This document shows, piece by piece, positions 1-7,806 of a stretch of 64,000 nucleotides of DNA. The position numbers and the translations under genes are program-made. Position 1 is the first letter of the stretch; each line of letters begins with the position of its first letter. The notes under the pieces were generated by a model. It was not told the DNA's origin. It saw only the letters and a list, made by a program, of their open reading frames with translations, and ran no database searches. The stretch is from Flavobacterium sp. (lineage in GTDB: Bacteria; Bacteroidota; Bacteroidia; Flavobacteriales; Flavobacteriaceae): the NCBI RefSeq assembly GCF_004295795.1, contig NZ_SEBR01000020.1, forward strand, positions 1-64,000, given 5' to 3'.

Positions 1-503
1 GCGAGTTCCTTTAATTCCCGAATTTCCAAGGCTGTCAGGTCGCCAAAATCGGTCGTGCCGCGAGCCTTTTTGTTACTTTTGCGGCGAGGCAAAAGTAAGC
101 CCCGCTGGCAGGCGACGAATCAAAATCAAGGCCTGCGGCAGCGCAGCTGCCGAAAGAAGCAAAATGAGCGAAGCTCATTTTTATCAGGCTTCGAGAGTGA
201 GATTGGTTCAGGGAAAAACATAAATTTCTTAAAGAAAAAAGGATCGTCTTACAACAATCCCTAGCCCGGATGACGGCAACTAGCCTTTTGCAGAAAAAAC
301 CGAATTTTTCTAAGTTTAAAACAGCGACCGCCGGAAGCTCGTTTTAAACCCTAGAAAAACCGGTTTTTACAAAAAAGCTAGTGCCAGTCAGCCGGAAAAA
401 GCTCCAAAAAAAACAAAACCCAAACCCCGCGACTTTTACCAAAATTTTAGGAGCGCCAGCAATGTTAAAATGTTAAATTGCCCTCGCTAATTCAACCACA
501 ACT
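1..503. other. Intergenic region at left edge, palindromes only
   Basis: No convincing complete gene is visible. The stretch holds a short hairpin at 71-98 (arms TTACTTTTG and CAAAAGTAA), a small palindrome around 161-181 (AAAATGAGC / GCTCATTTT) and the long imperfect inverted repeat at 266-395, annotated separately. On the minus strand the first 60 bases can be read as an open frame running off the left edge (DFGDLTALEIRELKEL), which might be the start of a truncated gene. There is no good start codon and no recognisable family, so it is not called. Confidence 0.5.
266..395. repeat. 130-bp imperfect inverted repeat upstream of porX
   Basis: The left arm begins CCGGATGACGGCAACTAGC and the right arm ends GCTAGTGCCAGTCAGCCGG. 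Between them the arms keep pairing through CTAGC, TTTT, AAAAACCG, TTTTTCTA and GTTTAAAAC, leaving a loop of about 18 bases (AGCGACCGCCGGAAGCTC). It could be a small miniature element or a large RNA hairpin. No coding capacity is seen. Confidence 0.7.
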
Positions 504-2057
504 ATGGATAAAATTCAGATACTTTGGGTAGACGACGAGATCGACATGCTCAAACCCCACATTCTTTTTCTGGAGAAAAAAAACTACGAGGTCACTACCA
601 GAAACAACGGTCCGGACGCGATCGACGTGTTCGACGAAAAGAATTTCGACATCGTGTTCCTGGACGAGAACATGCCCGGAATGAACGGCCTTGAGGTGCT
701 TGCCGAGATCAAGGAGAAAAAAGCATCGGTGCCTGTGGTGATGATCACGAAATCGGAGGAAGAATATATCATGGAAGAAGCGATCGGCTCCAAGATTGCC
801 GATTATCTGATCAAACCTGTGAACCCAAACCAAATCCTGTTGTCGCTCAAGAAAAATCTCGACAATTCGCGTCTGGTTTCTGAAAAGACGACACTCGATT
901 ACCAAAAGGAATTCCGCAAGATCGCTATGGAAATGGCTATGGTGAATTCGTGGGAAGAATGGATAGACGTGTACAAAAAGCTTATTTTCTGGGAACTTGA
1001 ACTCGAGAACATCGAAGACCAGAGCATGGTCGAAATCCTCGAATCGCAAATGACCGAGGCCAATTCGCAGTTCGGGAAATTCATCGAACGCAATTATGAG
1101 GATTGGTTCGAACCCAAAGCCGACAAGCCTGTGACTTCGAACGCTTTGTTCAGGGAATTGGTCGTTCCCGAACTCAAGAAAAAAGACCGTCCGATACTTT
1201 TCGTGGTCATCGACAATTTGCGTTACGACCAATGGAAATCTTTCGAGGCTGTCGTTTCCAACCATTACAAACTCGAGAAAGAACAGGCCTACTACTCTAT
1301 TTTGCCGACTGCGACGCAATATGCGAGAAACGCAATTTTTTCGGGACTGCTTCCGACGGAAATGGAAAAACAGTTTCCGCAATATTGGAAGAACGACATT
1401 GACGAAGGCGGGAAAAACCTGTACGAAGCCGAGTTTTTGACAGCTCAATTGAAACGCCTCGGACTCAACATCAAACAAGACTATTTCAAGATCACGAACC
1501 TTGCCGGCGGAAAAAAACTGTCAGAAACGTTCAAGTCGTATAAAGACAATGATCTGGTGACGGTCGTTTACAATTTCATCGACATGTTGTCTCACGCCAA
1601 GACCGAAATGGATGTCGTCAAAGAATTGGCATCTGACGACAAGGCTTACCGCTCGCTTACTTTGAGTTGGTTCAAGAACTCGCCTTTGCTAGAGATTATC
1701 CAGCAGGCGCAATCTCTTGGTTTCAAACTCATTATTACGACCGACCACGGCACGATCAACGTCAAAAATCCGTCGAAAGTGATCGGAGACAAAAACACGA
1801 GCCTGAACTTGCGTTACAAGACCGGGAGAAGTTTGTCTTATGAGGAAAAAGAGGTTTTCGCGGTGAAGGATCCGAGGAAAATCGGGTTGCCGCAGATCAA
1901 TATGAGCTCGTCGTTCATCTTTGCCAAAAACGACGATTTTCTCGCTTACGTCAACAATTACAACCATTACGTGAGTTATTACCGCAACACGTACCAGCAC
2001 GGCGGAATTTCGCTGGAGGAAATGATCGTTCCGTTTTTGGTGTTCAATCCGAAGTAA
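504..2057 (+). CDS. porX: PorX, T9SS regulator (response regulator fused to PglZ domain)
   Basis: Two-component regulator of the type IX secretion system and gliding machinery of Bacteroidetes. Residues 1-120 are a receiver domain with the acidic pocket (WVDDE, residues 8-12), phospho-acceptor Asp54 (FLDENMPGMNG), Thr82 and Lys104 (YLIKP). From about residue 200 to the end is an alkaline-phosphatase/PglZ-type domain, with VVIDNLRYDQW, PTATQYARN and TTDHGT supplying probable metal and catalytic residues. The length, 517 aa, fits PorX. No DNA-binding domain is present; known PorX partners are the kinase PorY and the sigma factor SigP, neither of which is seen in this window. tsaE starts 10 bp downstream, so the two are probably co-transcribed. 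The order porX-tsaE-ald is common in flavobacteria. Confidence 0.95.
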   Translation: MDKIQILWVDDEIDMLKPHILFLEKKNYEVTTRNNGPDAIDVFDEKNFDIVFLDENMPGMNGLEVLAEIKEKKASVPVVMITKSEEEYIMEEAIGSKIADYLIKPVNPNQILLSLKKNLDNSRLVSEKTTLDYQKEFRKIAMEMAMVNSWEEWIDVYKKLIFWELELENIEDQSMVEILESQMTEANSQFGKFIERNYEDWFEPKADKPVTSNALFRELVVPELKKKDRPILFVVIDNLRYDQWKSFEAVVSNHYKLEKEQAYYSILPTATQYARNAIFSGLLPTEMEKQFPQYWKNDIDEGGKNLYEAEFLTAQLKRLGLNIKQDYFKITNLAGGKKLSETFKSYKDNDLVTVVYNFIDMLSHAKTEMDVVKELASDDKAYRSLTLSWFKNSPLLEIIQQAQSLGFKLIITTDHGTINVKNPSKVIGDKNTSLNLRYKTGRSLSYEEKEVFAVKDPRKIGLPQINMSSSFIFAKNDDFLAYVNNYNHYVSYYRNTYQHGGISLEEMIVPFLVFNPK

Positions 2058-2067
2058 TTCAATTGAG

Positions 2068-2484
2068 ATGATTTTTGAATTTGATCTAGACGGAATCCAC
2101 CTGGCCGCACGTGCCATCCTGGATTCCGAACCCAAAAAGACCCTGCTTTTCTACGGGGAAATGGGCGCCGGAAAAACCACGCTGATAAAGGAAATCGCAC
2201 GCGCTTTGGGCGTTGAAGGCGCAACGAGCAGTCCGACTTTTTCGCTTGTCAACGAATACAGCATCAATCCGCACGAGAAGTTGTTCCACTTTGATATGTA
2301 TCGGATAAAAAACGAGTCCGAAGCTTATGATATGGGAATGGACGAATATCTTTACTCGGGAAGTTGGTGTCTTATCGAATGGCCGGAGATGATTCCGAAC
2401 CTGATTCCCGAAGAACATTCTAAAGTTAGTATCTCGATTTTGGACGATGGACGACGTCGTTTGGAGTTTGGGAATTTTCAGTAA
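2068..2484 (+). CDS. tsaE: tRNA N6-adenosine threonylcarbamoyltransferase complex ATPase TsaE
   Basis: P-loop ATPase that drives turnover of the TsaB-TsaD-TsaE complex, which makes t6A37 on ANN-decoding tRNAs. The Walker A motif (GEMGAGKTTLIKE) lies at about residues 30-42. It is followed by the family segments SSPTFSLVNEY and FHFDMYRIK and the Walker-B-like CLIEWPE. At 138 aa it is full length for the family. It begins 10 bp after porX stops, which implies a shared transcript. The 3' end runs directly into a hexanucleotide repeat region. Confidence 0.93.
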   Translation: MIFEFDLDGIHLAARAILDSEPKKTLLFYGEMGAGKTTLIKEIARALGVEGATSSPTFSLVNEYSINPHEKLFHFDMYRIKNESEAYDMGMDEYLYSGSWCLIEWPEMIPNLIPEEHSKVSISILDDGRRRLEFGNFQ

Positions 2485-2502
2485 CTGCTTTGCGGAAGAA
2501 GT

Positions 2503-2816
2503 GGCAGTTCGCAGTAGCAGTGGCAGTAGCAGAAGCAGTAGCAGTTCGCAGCAGCAGTGGCAGTGGCAGTAGTAATGGCAGAATGTCCTAACCGGAAATT
2601 GCTTCGCCAAAGAAACGGCTTTCATAAAGTCCATATGTAGTTCGGCCATTATAAAGTCTCGTTTTCGGCACAACACTACTACTGCTACTACTACTGCTAC
2701 TGCTACTGCTACTGCTACTGCTACTGCTACTGCTACTGCAACTGCTACTGCTACTGCAACTGCTACTGCTACTGCAACTGCTACTGCAACTGCAACTTCA
2801 ACTTCAACTGCCACTG
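2503..2816. repeat. Inverted pair of hexanucleotide arrays (GCAGTA ... CTGCTA)
   Basis: Positions 2503-2581 consist of imperfect GCAGTA/GCAGTG/GCAGTT units. Positions 2674-2816 consist of about 23 units of the complementary orientation, CTGCTA with later CTGCAA variants. The two blocks flank about 92 bp of unique sequence, so the transcript could fold into a long stem. This region fills the gap between tsaE and ald. Translation gives only low-complexity Ala-Val or Thr-Ala strings, so I regard it as non-coding. Confidence 0.9.
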
Positions 2817-2904
2817 ACATCCAACCACCGTTTCCACTATTTTTAAAAAACGCGCTAGGCGTTTCGAACATTTTGCATAATTTAGGCAAGCAAATTCCAG
2901 AACC

Positions 2905-4098
2905 ATGGCACTGACGCCTTTTACCAAGCAACAACTGTTACCGCAGGAAGAAACACTTGAGGTCACGCCTCAAAAAAGCGACCTCTTTATCGGTATCCCG
3001 AAAGAAACTTCTTATCAGGAAAGACGTATTTGTCTTACGCCCGACGCCGTAAGTTCGCTTGTTTCGCACGGACATCGCGTCATGATTGAATCCGGAGCCG
3101 GAATTGCCGCGAGCTATTGCGACAAGGAATACAGCGATGCCGGAGCCGAAATCACAGCCGATACCAAAAAGGTTTTCGGTTGCCCGATTTTGCTCAAGGT
3201 CGAGCCTTTGACGATGAAGGAAATCGAAATGGTGAATCCATCGACGATCGTCATTTCGGCCATCCAACTCAAAACCCGGAAAAAGGAATATTTCGAAGCT
3301 TTGGCCAAGAAAAAGGTCACGGGTTTGGCATTTGAATATATCAAGGACGAGGACGGATCGTATCCGGCAGTAAAAACCTTGAGCGAAATCGCGGGAACAG
3401 CCTCGATCTTGATTGCTTCCGAACTCATGATAAACAACGACTTCGGAAAAGGATTGCTCTTCGGAAACATCACTGGAGTCGCTCCGACAGAAGTCGTGAT
3501 CCTTGGCGCCGGAACCGTGGGTGAATTCGCCGCGCGTTCCGCTTTGGGGCTCGGTGCGAGCATCAAGGTTTTCGACAATTCGATCACCAAATTGCGTCGT
3601 TTGCAGCAAAATCTCGGAAATCGTATTTTCACTTCGACGATACAACCCAAAAGCCTACTCAAAGCGTTAAGGCGTTGCGACGTCGCCATTGGAGCGATGC
3701 GAGGAAAAGACCGATGTCCGGTCGTCGTGAGCGAAACCATGGTCGAGCACATGAAACGCGGCGCTGTCGTGGTCGATGTTTCTATCGATATGGGCGGTTG
3801 TTTTGAAACGTCAGAAGTCACGACGCACGAAAAACCGACGTTCATCAAACACAATGTCGTCCATTATTGCGTTCCGAACATTCCCTCGCGTTATTCGAAA
3901 TCGGCATCGCTTTCCATCAGCAACATCATTTCTCCTTATTTGCTGCAAATTGCTGAAAACGGCGGAATCGAACCCGCAATCCGTATGGACAAAGGCCTGA
4001 GAAACGGCGTTTACCTGTATCACGGGATTTTGACCAACAAGACAATCAGTGAGTGGTTCAATCTTCCCGATAACGACATCAACCTAATCGTTTTTTAA
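2905..4098 (+). CDS. ald: Alanine dehydrogenase (Ald / AlaDH-PNT family)
   Basis: NAD-dependent oxidative deamination of L-alanine to pyruvate and ammonia, in the cytosol. The N-terminal AlaDH/PNT domain has the family entry motif GIPKETSYQERRICLTP (about residues 30-46). The substrate-lysine region is LLKVEPLT, and the nucleotide-binding Rossmann motif is VVILGAGTVGEFAAR (about residues 195-209). Length (397 aa) and overall pattern match the flavobacterial alanine dehydrogenases encoded next to tsaE. The position where classical AlaDH has a catalytic His (B. subtilis YLHLA) reads SAIQLKT here; from memory this is shared by the flavobacterial clade. The exact substrate is therefore inferred from the family. 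Confidence 0.85.
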   Translation: MALTPFTKQQLLPQEETLEVTPQKSDLFIGIPKETSYQERRICLTPDAVSSLVSHGHRVMIESGAGIAASYCDKEYSDAGAEITADTKKVFGCPILLKVEPLTMKEIEMVNPSTIVISAIQLKTRKKEYFEALAKKKVTGLAFEYIKDEDGSYPAVKTLSEIAGTASILIASELMINNDFGKGLLFGNITGVAPTEVVILGAGTVGEFAARSALGLGASIKVFDNSITKLRRLQQNLGNRIFTSTIQPKSLLKALRRCDVAIGAMRGKDRCPVVVSETMVEHMKRGAVVVDVSIDMGGCFETSEVTTHEKPTFIKHNVVHYCVPNIPSRYSKSASLSISNIISPYLLQIAENGGIEPAIRMDKGLRNGVYLYHGILTNKTISEWFNLPDNDINLIVF

Positions 4099-4133
4099 AT
4101 CCGCGAAAGCGTTCCCAAATCAACAATTAGCTT

Positions 4134-4141
4134 TATTTTTG
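4134..4141 (+). promoter_or_regulatory. Probable -7 promoter box (TATTTTTG)
   Basis: TATTTTTG matches the Bacteroidetes -7 consensus TAnnTTTG and sits 17 bp before the ATG of the next gene. No clear -33 TTTG is visible. Confidence 0.4.
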
Positions 4142-4158
4142 CGGGCAAAATCAAACAA

Positions 4159-4542
4159 ATGAAATTCTACGCCCGTTTCGCCTACTACATTTTCGGATTC
4201 GCCATCGGCATCTTTTTCGTGTCCATGATCTGGAGCCAGAAAGGCACGAGCTGCAACTATTTCCCGAATGCCCGCGTGCTGAACGACATCCGTCAGAAAC
4301 CTTTCTACTACTCGCCCGCGGCAGATAGCGCAATCGCAAAAGGCGTGATTTCCAAAGACGAGATCAAGATGATCCTAACCAACGGCGATGTCGATTTTTC
4401 CCAAAGCAACAAGAACACAAATGGCGGAAAACTATACATAATCGAAGGCGAGACGGCCAAAAACCAGGCCGTGGTTCTAGAAGTCGTCAATCAGACAGAC
4501 AAGGCAACTTTGCGTTCGGTCAAAGCGGTTTCAGACAAATAA
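4159..4542 (+). CDS. DUF4258 domain protein, membrane anchored
   Basis: 127-aa protein with one N-terminal hydrophobic segment (about residues 8-24, YYIFGFAIGIFFVSMIW) and a soluble remainder matching the flavobacterial DUF4258 proteins usually found behind alanine dehydrogenase. Recognisable pieces are CNYFPNARVLNDIRQKP and GDVDFSQSN. It is probably inner-membrane anchored with the domain in the periplasm. Its function is unknown. Its own -7 box suggests it can be expressed separately from ald, which ends 60 bp upstream. Confidence 0.8.
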   Translation: MKFYARFAYYIFGFAIGIFFVSMIWSQKGTSCNYFPNARVLNDIRQKPFYYSPAADSAIAKGVISKDEIKMILTNGDVDFSQSNKNTNGGKLYIIEGETAKNQAVVLEVVNQTDKATLRSVKAVSDK

Positions 4543-4790
4543 TTTTTGGACGTGCCGGCGGCTGGCCCGAAAGTGACTTTACCGTCAAAAAAAAATCTCC
4601 ATTCCAAAACTATAATCCAGAAGCCGCCGTCGGGCTGCAGGCACTCGCTTTTTGCCTTTCCTTTTGGGATTAGGTTGAGCATTCGGCTGGGCAAAAGAGC
4701 TCAAACAAAGCCAGCATCCCTCACGCGACTTCTATCCCGAAAAATTGACTCAAGGAATCATAAAATCGTGTTTGCGTATTAAGATTTCTT
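4543..4790 (+). repeat. Decayed dispersed element (copy 1)
   Basis: The short open frame here shows no coding character. The stretch CGCCGTCGGGCTGCAGG...ACTCGC followed by AGAGCTCAAACAAAGC recurs, in the opposite orientation and diverged, at 58205-58330 (GCCGTCGCCGGGCT, ACTCGCTTTTGCC, AGAGCTCAGACAAAGC). I read it as a dispersed intergenic element or a relic of a degraded gene. Confidence 0.5.
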
Positions 4791-4805
4791 AACAGTTCCA
4801 TTTCG

Positions 4806-4813
4806 TACTTTTG
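4806..4813 (+). promoter_or_regulatory. Probable -7 promoter box (TACTTTTG)
   Basis: Perfect TAnnTTTG match 14 bp upstream of the ABC exporter ATG. The -33 region is not clear. Confidence 0.5.
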
Positions 4814-4827
4814 CGCAAATTCCAACC

Positions 4828-6606
4828 ATGCCACGCCGCGTCGAAAACGATCTTCCGAAAGCCAAGATCACCACTTCATCACTTCAGAGAGGTTTACAGA
4901 TATTCAGATATTCGGGCCAACATCGTTGGAAATTCTACCTCGGACTCGTTTTTCTGGTCTTGACTGGCGCGACAGCTCTCGCCTTTCCTACTTTGTTGGG
5001 ACAATTGGTCGATTGCGCCAAAGCCGGAAATCTGGCCGAAGCCAATACGATTGCGTTAGGTTTGGTCGGGATTTTGTTCTGCCAGGCCTTTTTCTCGTTT
5101 TTCAGACTTTCGCTTTTCGTGAATTTCACCGAACACACACTTGGAAACCTGCGTCTGGCGCTTTACTCGAACCTTATCAAGTTGCCGATGACGTTCTTTT
5201 CGCAAAAACGCGTCGGGGAATTGAACAGCAGATTGAGTGCCGACACTTCCCAAATCTACGACACGCTAACCACGACAATCGCCGAATTCCTGCGTCAGTT
5301 TATCCTGATCATCGGAGGAATCATATTACTTGCCGTGATGAGCATCAAACTCACCGCGATGATGTTGGCGATCGTTCCGCTTGTGGCCGTTGCCGCGGTC
5401 ATTTTTGGGCGATTCATCCGAAAGTATTCCAAGAAAACACAAGACACTGTGGCCGAAAGCCAGGTGATCGTCGAGGAAACGCTGCAAGGCATCAGCAATG
5501 TGAAAGCGTTCGCAAACGAATGGTACGAAACGGCGCGCTACACCACAAAGATCAAGGAAATCATCGACCTCGGAATCAAAGGCGGCCAATATCGCGGCTA
5601 CTTCGCGTCTTTCATCATTTTCTGTCTTTTCGGATCGATCGTCGCCGTGGTCTGGTTTGGCGTGACTTTGATAATCGACAGACAGATGGAAATTGGCGAA
5701 TTGATATCGTTCGTACTTTATTCGATCTTCGTCGGAGCCTCTTTTGGTGGGATCGCCGAATTGTACGCCCAAATCCAGAAAGCCATCGGAGCGACCGAAA
5801 GGGTTTTCGAACTTTTGGACGAAACGCCCGAAGAAATCAGGTTCGTTCCCCAAAGCGACATCCCGAAAATAAAAGGAGAAGTCGCATTCAACCACGTGGC
5901 TTTCAGTTATCCGTCGCGCAAGGAAATCCAGGTTTTGAAAGACGTGAATTTCAAAGCTGACTTCGGACAGAAAATTGCGCTCGTCGGGCCAAGTGGCGTC
6001 GGAAAATCCACGATTGCGTCTTTGTTGCTTCGGTTTTACGACATCGAAGGCGGACAAATCCTCATCGACGGAAAAGACATTTCCCAATACGACCTCGAAA
6101 CCTTGAGAGGAAACATGAGCATCGTGCCTCAAGACGTGATCCTGTTTGGCGGAACGATTCGCGAAAACATCGCCTACGGAAAACCCGAAGCCAGCGAAGA
6201 AGAGATCGAAACCGCTGCCAAACGCGCCAATGCGTACGATTTCGTGATCGGTTTTCCGGAGAAATTCGAGACGATTGTGGGCGAACGTGGCATCAAACTT
6301 TCGGGCGGACAAAGACAACGCATCGCCATCGCGAGAGCTTTACTCAAAAATCCGGCAATCCTAATTTTGGACGAAGCTACTTCCTCACTCGATTCCGAAA
6401 GCGAAAAACTGGTTCAGGAAGCTTTGGAAATATTGATGGAAGGCCGCACGAGCATCATCATCGCCCACCGTTTGTCAACAATCAGGACGGCCGATAAAAT
6501 TTTGGTCATCGACAAAGGCGAAATCATCGAACAAGGCACTCACGTTGAACTCATGTCGGTTGAGAATGGACTTTATCGCAGTTTGAGTACGCTGCAGTTT
6601 AGTTAA
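4828..6606 (+). CDS. ABC exporter, fused permease and ATPase (MsbA/lipid-multidrug type)
   Basis: Half-transporter of 592 aa that should work as a homodimer in the inner membrane, exporting a lipid, drug or peptide. Residues 30-310 form a type-1 ABC membrane domain with about six hydrophobic segments (for example 36-55, 76-98, 157-175, 178-196, 261-283, 290-305). Residues 350-592 are the ATPase: Walker A GPSGVGKST (387-395), signature LSGGQ (491-495), Walker B ILILDE (511-516), and an H-loop His in IIIAHRLST. It stands alone on the plus strand, and a hexanucleotide array starts immediately after its stop codon. The substrate cannot be told from sequence. Confidence 0.9.
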   Translation: MPRRVENDLPKAKITTSSLQRGLQIFRYSGQHRWKFYLGLVFLVLTGATALAFPTLLGQLVDCAKAGNLAEANTIALGLVGILFCQAFFSFFRLSLFVNFTEHTLGNLRLALYSNLIKLPMTFFSQKRVGELNSRLSADTSQIYDTLTTTIAEFLRQFILIIGGIILLAVMSIKLTAMMLAIVPLVAVAAVIFGRFIRKYSKKTQDTVAESQVIVEETLQGISNVKAFANEWYETARYTTKIKEIIDLGIKGGQYRGYFASFIIFCLFGSIVAVVWFGVTLIIDRQMEIGELISFVLYSIFVGASFGGIAELYAQIQKAIGATERVFELLDETPEEIRFVPQSDIPKIKGEVAFNHVAFSYPSRKEIQVLKDVNFKADFGQKIALVGPSGVGKSTIASLLLRFYDIEGGQILIDGKDISQYDLETLRGNMSIVPQDVILFGGTIRENIAYGKPEASEEEIETAAKRANAYDFVIGFPEKFETIVGERGIKLSGGQRQRIAIARALLKNPAILILDEATSSLDSESEKLVQEALEILMEGRTSIIIAHRLSTIRTADKILVIDKGEIIEQGTHVELMSVENGLYRSLSTLQFS

Positions 6607-7164
6607 TGCAGTTGCAGTAGCAGTTGCAGTAGCAGTTGCAGTAGCAGTTGCAGTAGCAGTTGCAGTGTTGATGCCCAGATTCGAGAAATCAGTGTTATCC
6701 GTGCAATCCGTGTTCCTACTCGCTTGCAAAAAACAGAACGCGGATCTTGGCAGATTTTCTCAGATTTTCGCGGATTTTACCTTTTCTGAATTGACCATCT
6801 GACGCAAGAGATTAGTATCATCCGTTACATCCGTGCAATCCGTGTTCCCATTCGTTGCGCAAAAAATGGAACGCGGATTTTGGCAGATTTCTCAGATTTT
6901 CGCGGATTTTATCTTTTCGAATTGATGGCCTATACAAAAGATTGAAGTCATTAGTATTGAGCGTTCAATCAGCGTTCCAGAAATATCGAAGCACATCGGC
7001 AAACGCATCAGGAAACAAGACCCGAAAAACAGCAGCATAAAAAAATCCGTCCCAAACCTGAGACGGATCTAATTTATGATAGGAATTCGGCATAATCCGC
7101 ATCTGCATCTGCATCTGCAACTGCAACTGCTACTGCTACTGCTACTGCAACTGCCAAAAAATTG
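6607..7164. repeat. Gene-free region with hexanucleotide arrays and a 132-bp tandem repeat
   Basis: Array 1 (6607-6665) is GCAGTTGCAGTA-type and starts right at the ABC gene's stop. Array 2 (about 7097-7155) is in the complementary orientation, CTGCATCTGCAACTGCTA. Between them are two copies of a unit with a period of about 132 bp (CCGTGCAATCCGTGTTC at 6699 and 6831), each followed by AACGCGGAT, TGGCAGATTT and TTCGCGGATTTTA; a third, decayed trace lies near 6950-6980. The terminator at 7039-7071 belongs to the minus-strand genes. No coding sequence is supported. Confidence 0.8.
7039..7071 (-). terminator. Rho-independent terminator of the glmM-downstream operon
   Basis: On the minus strand GATCCGTC is followed by an 11-base spacer, then GACGGAT and a T run. 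It lies about 95 bp beyond the stop of the 7165-7806 gene, with array 2 of the hexanucleotide repeat in between. Confidence 0.7.
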
Positions 7165-7806
7165 CTACTTCAAACTATTAATCCCATACCCAATCTTCTT
7201 CCGACGGAAAATATCGCGCAAGATCGAATACTTGCCGTCGCAACCTGAAAGCAGGCTCATTTTGTTGAACCAGTCCACGTCCGGGCGAATTACGAATCGG
7301 TTGCACTCGAAAGCGACTTCGATGTAAGCCACGACCTTGTTCGACGCGTCGAGAAACATCACCGCGTTTCTTGGCGTGTAACATTTAGTCGTCTGCATAT
7401 TGAATTCTTTCGATTCGGGTTTTGTGCGGTAGTTGAAAAACCATCGGCTCAATGAATCTTTTTCCGAAGACGTGAGTTCGGCGACTTCAAGCGCCGCGAA
7501 TTTCTTGACGCGTCCGCCCAAAATGTTCGAAACGTCGAATTCCCTGACGACTTTCATGTGCATTTTCGAGGCGACCGAAGCGCTGTCTTCGGCGGTAATG
7601 ACCTCGCCTTTCTCGTCCACGATCGGTTTATCGGAGTAAGCCGTCGAGAAAAACGAAATAAGCACAATTTTCCTGGCAGATGAAAACGGTGGCATCGCAC
7701 GGCGCTTGTCGGCAGACAGCGTTCCGTACCAACCGCAGGCTTTGTCCTGGGCAAAACCAGAAATGACGACGAGCAGCAAAAGTGCCGCGAAACAGTTTTT
7801 CATCAT
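7165..7806 (-). CDS. Secreted protein of unknown function
   Basis: 213 aa with a clear signal peptide (MMKNCFAALLLLVVISGFAQ), so exported to the periplasm or surface. The mature part is soluble, has four cysteines outside the signal peptide (one early, DKACGWY; the others in KCYTPR, FECNRF and SGCDGK) and no recognised domain. The start overlaps the 3' end of glmM by 4 bp, so it is translated from the glmM transcript. I do not recognise a family; related flavobacteria may carry it as a lineage-specific secreted protein. Confidence 0.75.
   Translation of the reverse strand: MMKNCFAALLLLVVISGFAQDKACGWYGTLSADKRRAMPPFSSARKIVLISFFSTAYSDKPIVDEKGEVITAEDSASVASKMHMKVVREFDVSNILGGRVKKFAALEVAELTSSEKDSLSRWFFNYRTKPESKEFNMQTTKCYTPRNAVMFLDASNKVVAYIEVAFECNRFVIRPDVDWFNKMSLLSGCDGKYSILRDIFRRKKIGYGINSLK

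Noticed and set aside
55..264. Open frame of 69 codons near the left edge
   Set aside because: It runs through two palindromes, has no family resemblance and an unlikely composition.
492..1478. Long open frame antisense to porX
   Set aside because: Shadow of a well-supported gene; composition rich in Phe/His/Arg from reverse reading of Glu/Lys codons.
2086..2934. Antisense frame with a long Val-Ala string
   Set aside because: Produced by the hexanucleotide array; the rest is antisense to tsaE.
4546..4782. 78-codon frame between DUF4258 gene and the ABC exporter
   Set aside because: Lies in a decayed dispersed element; no start signal or recognisable protein.
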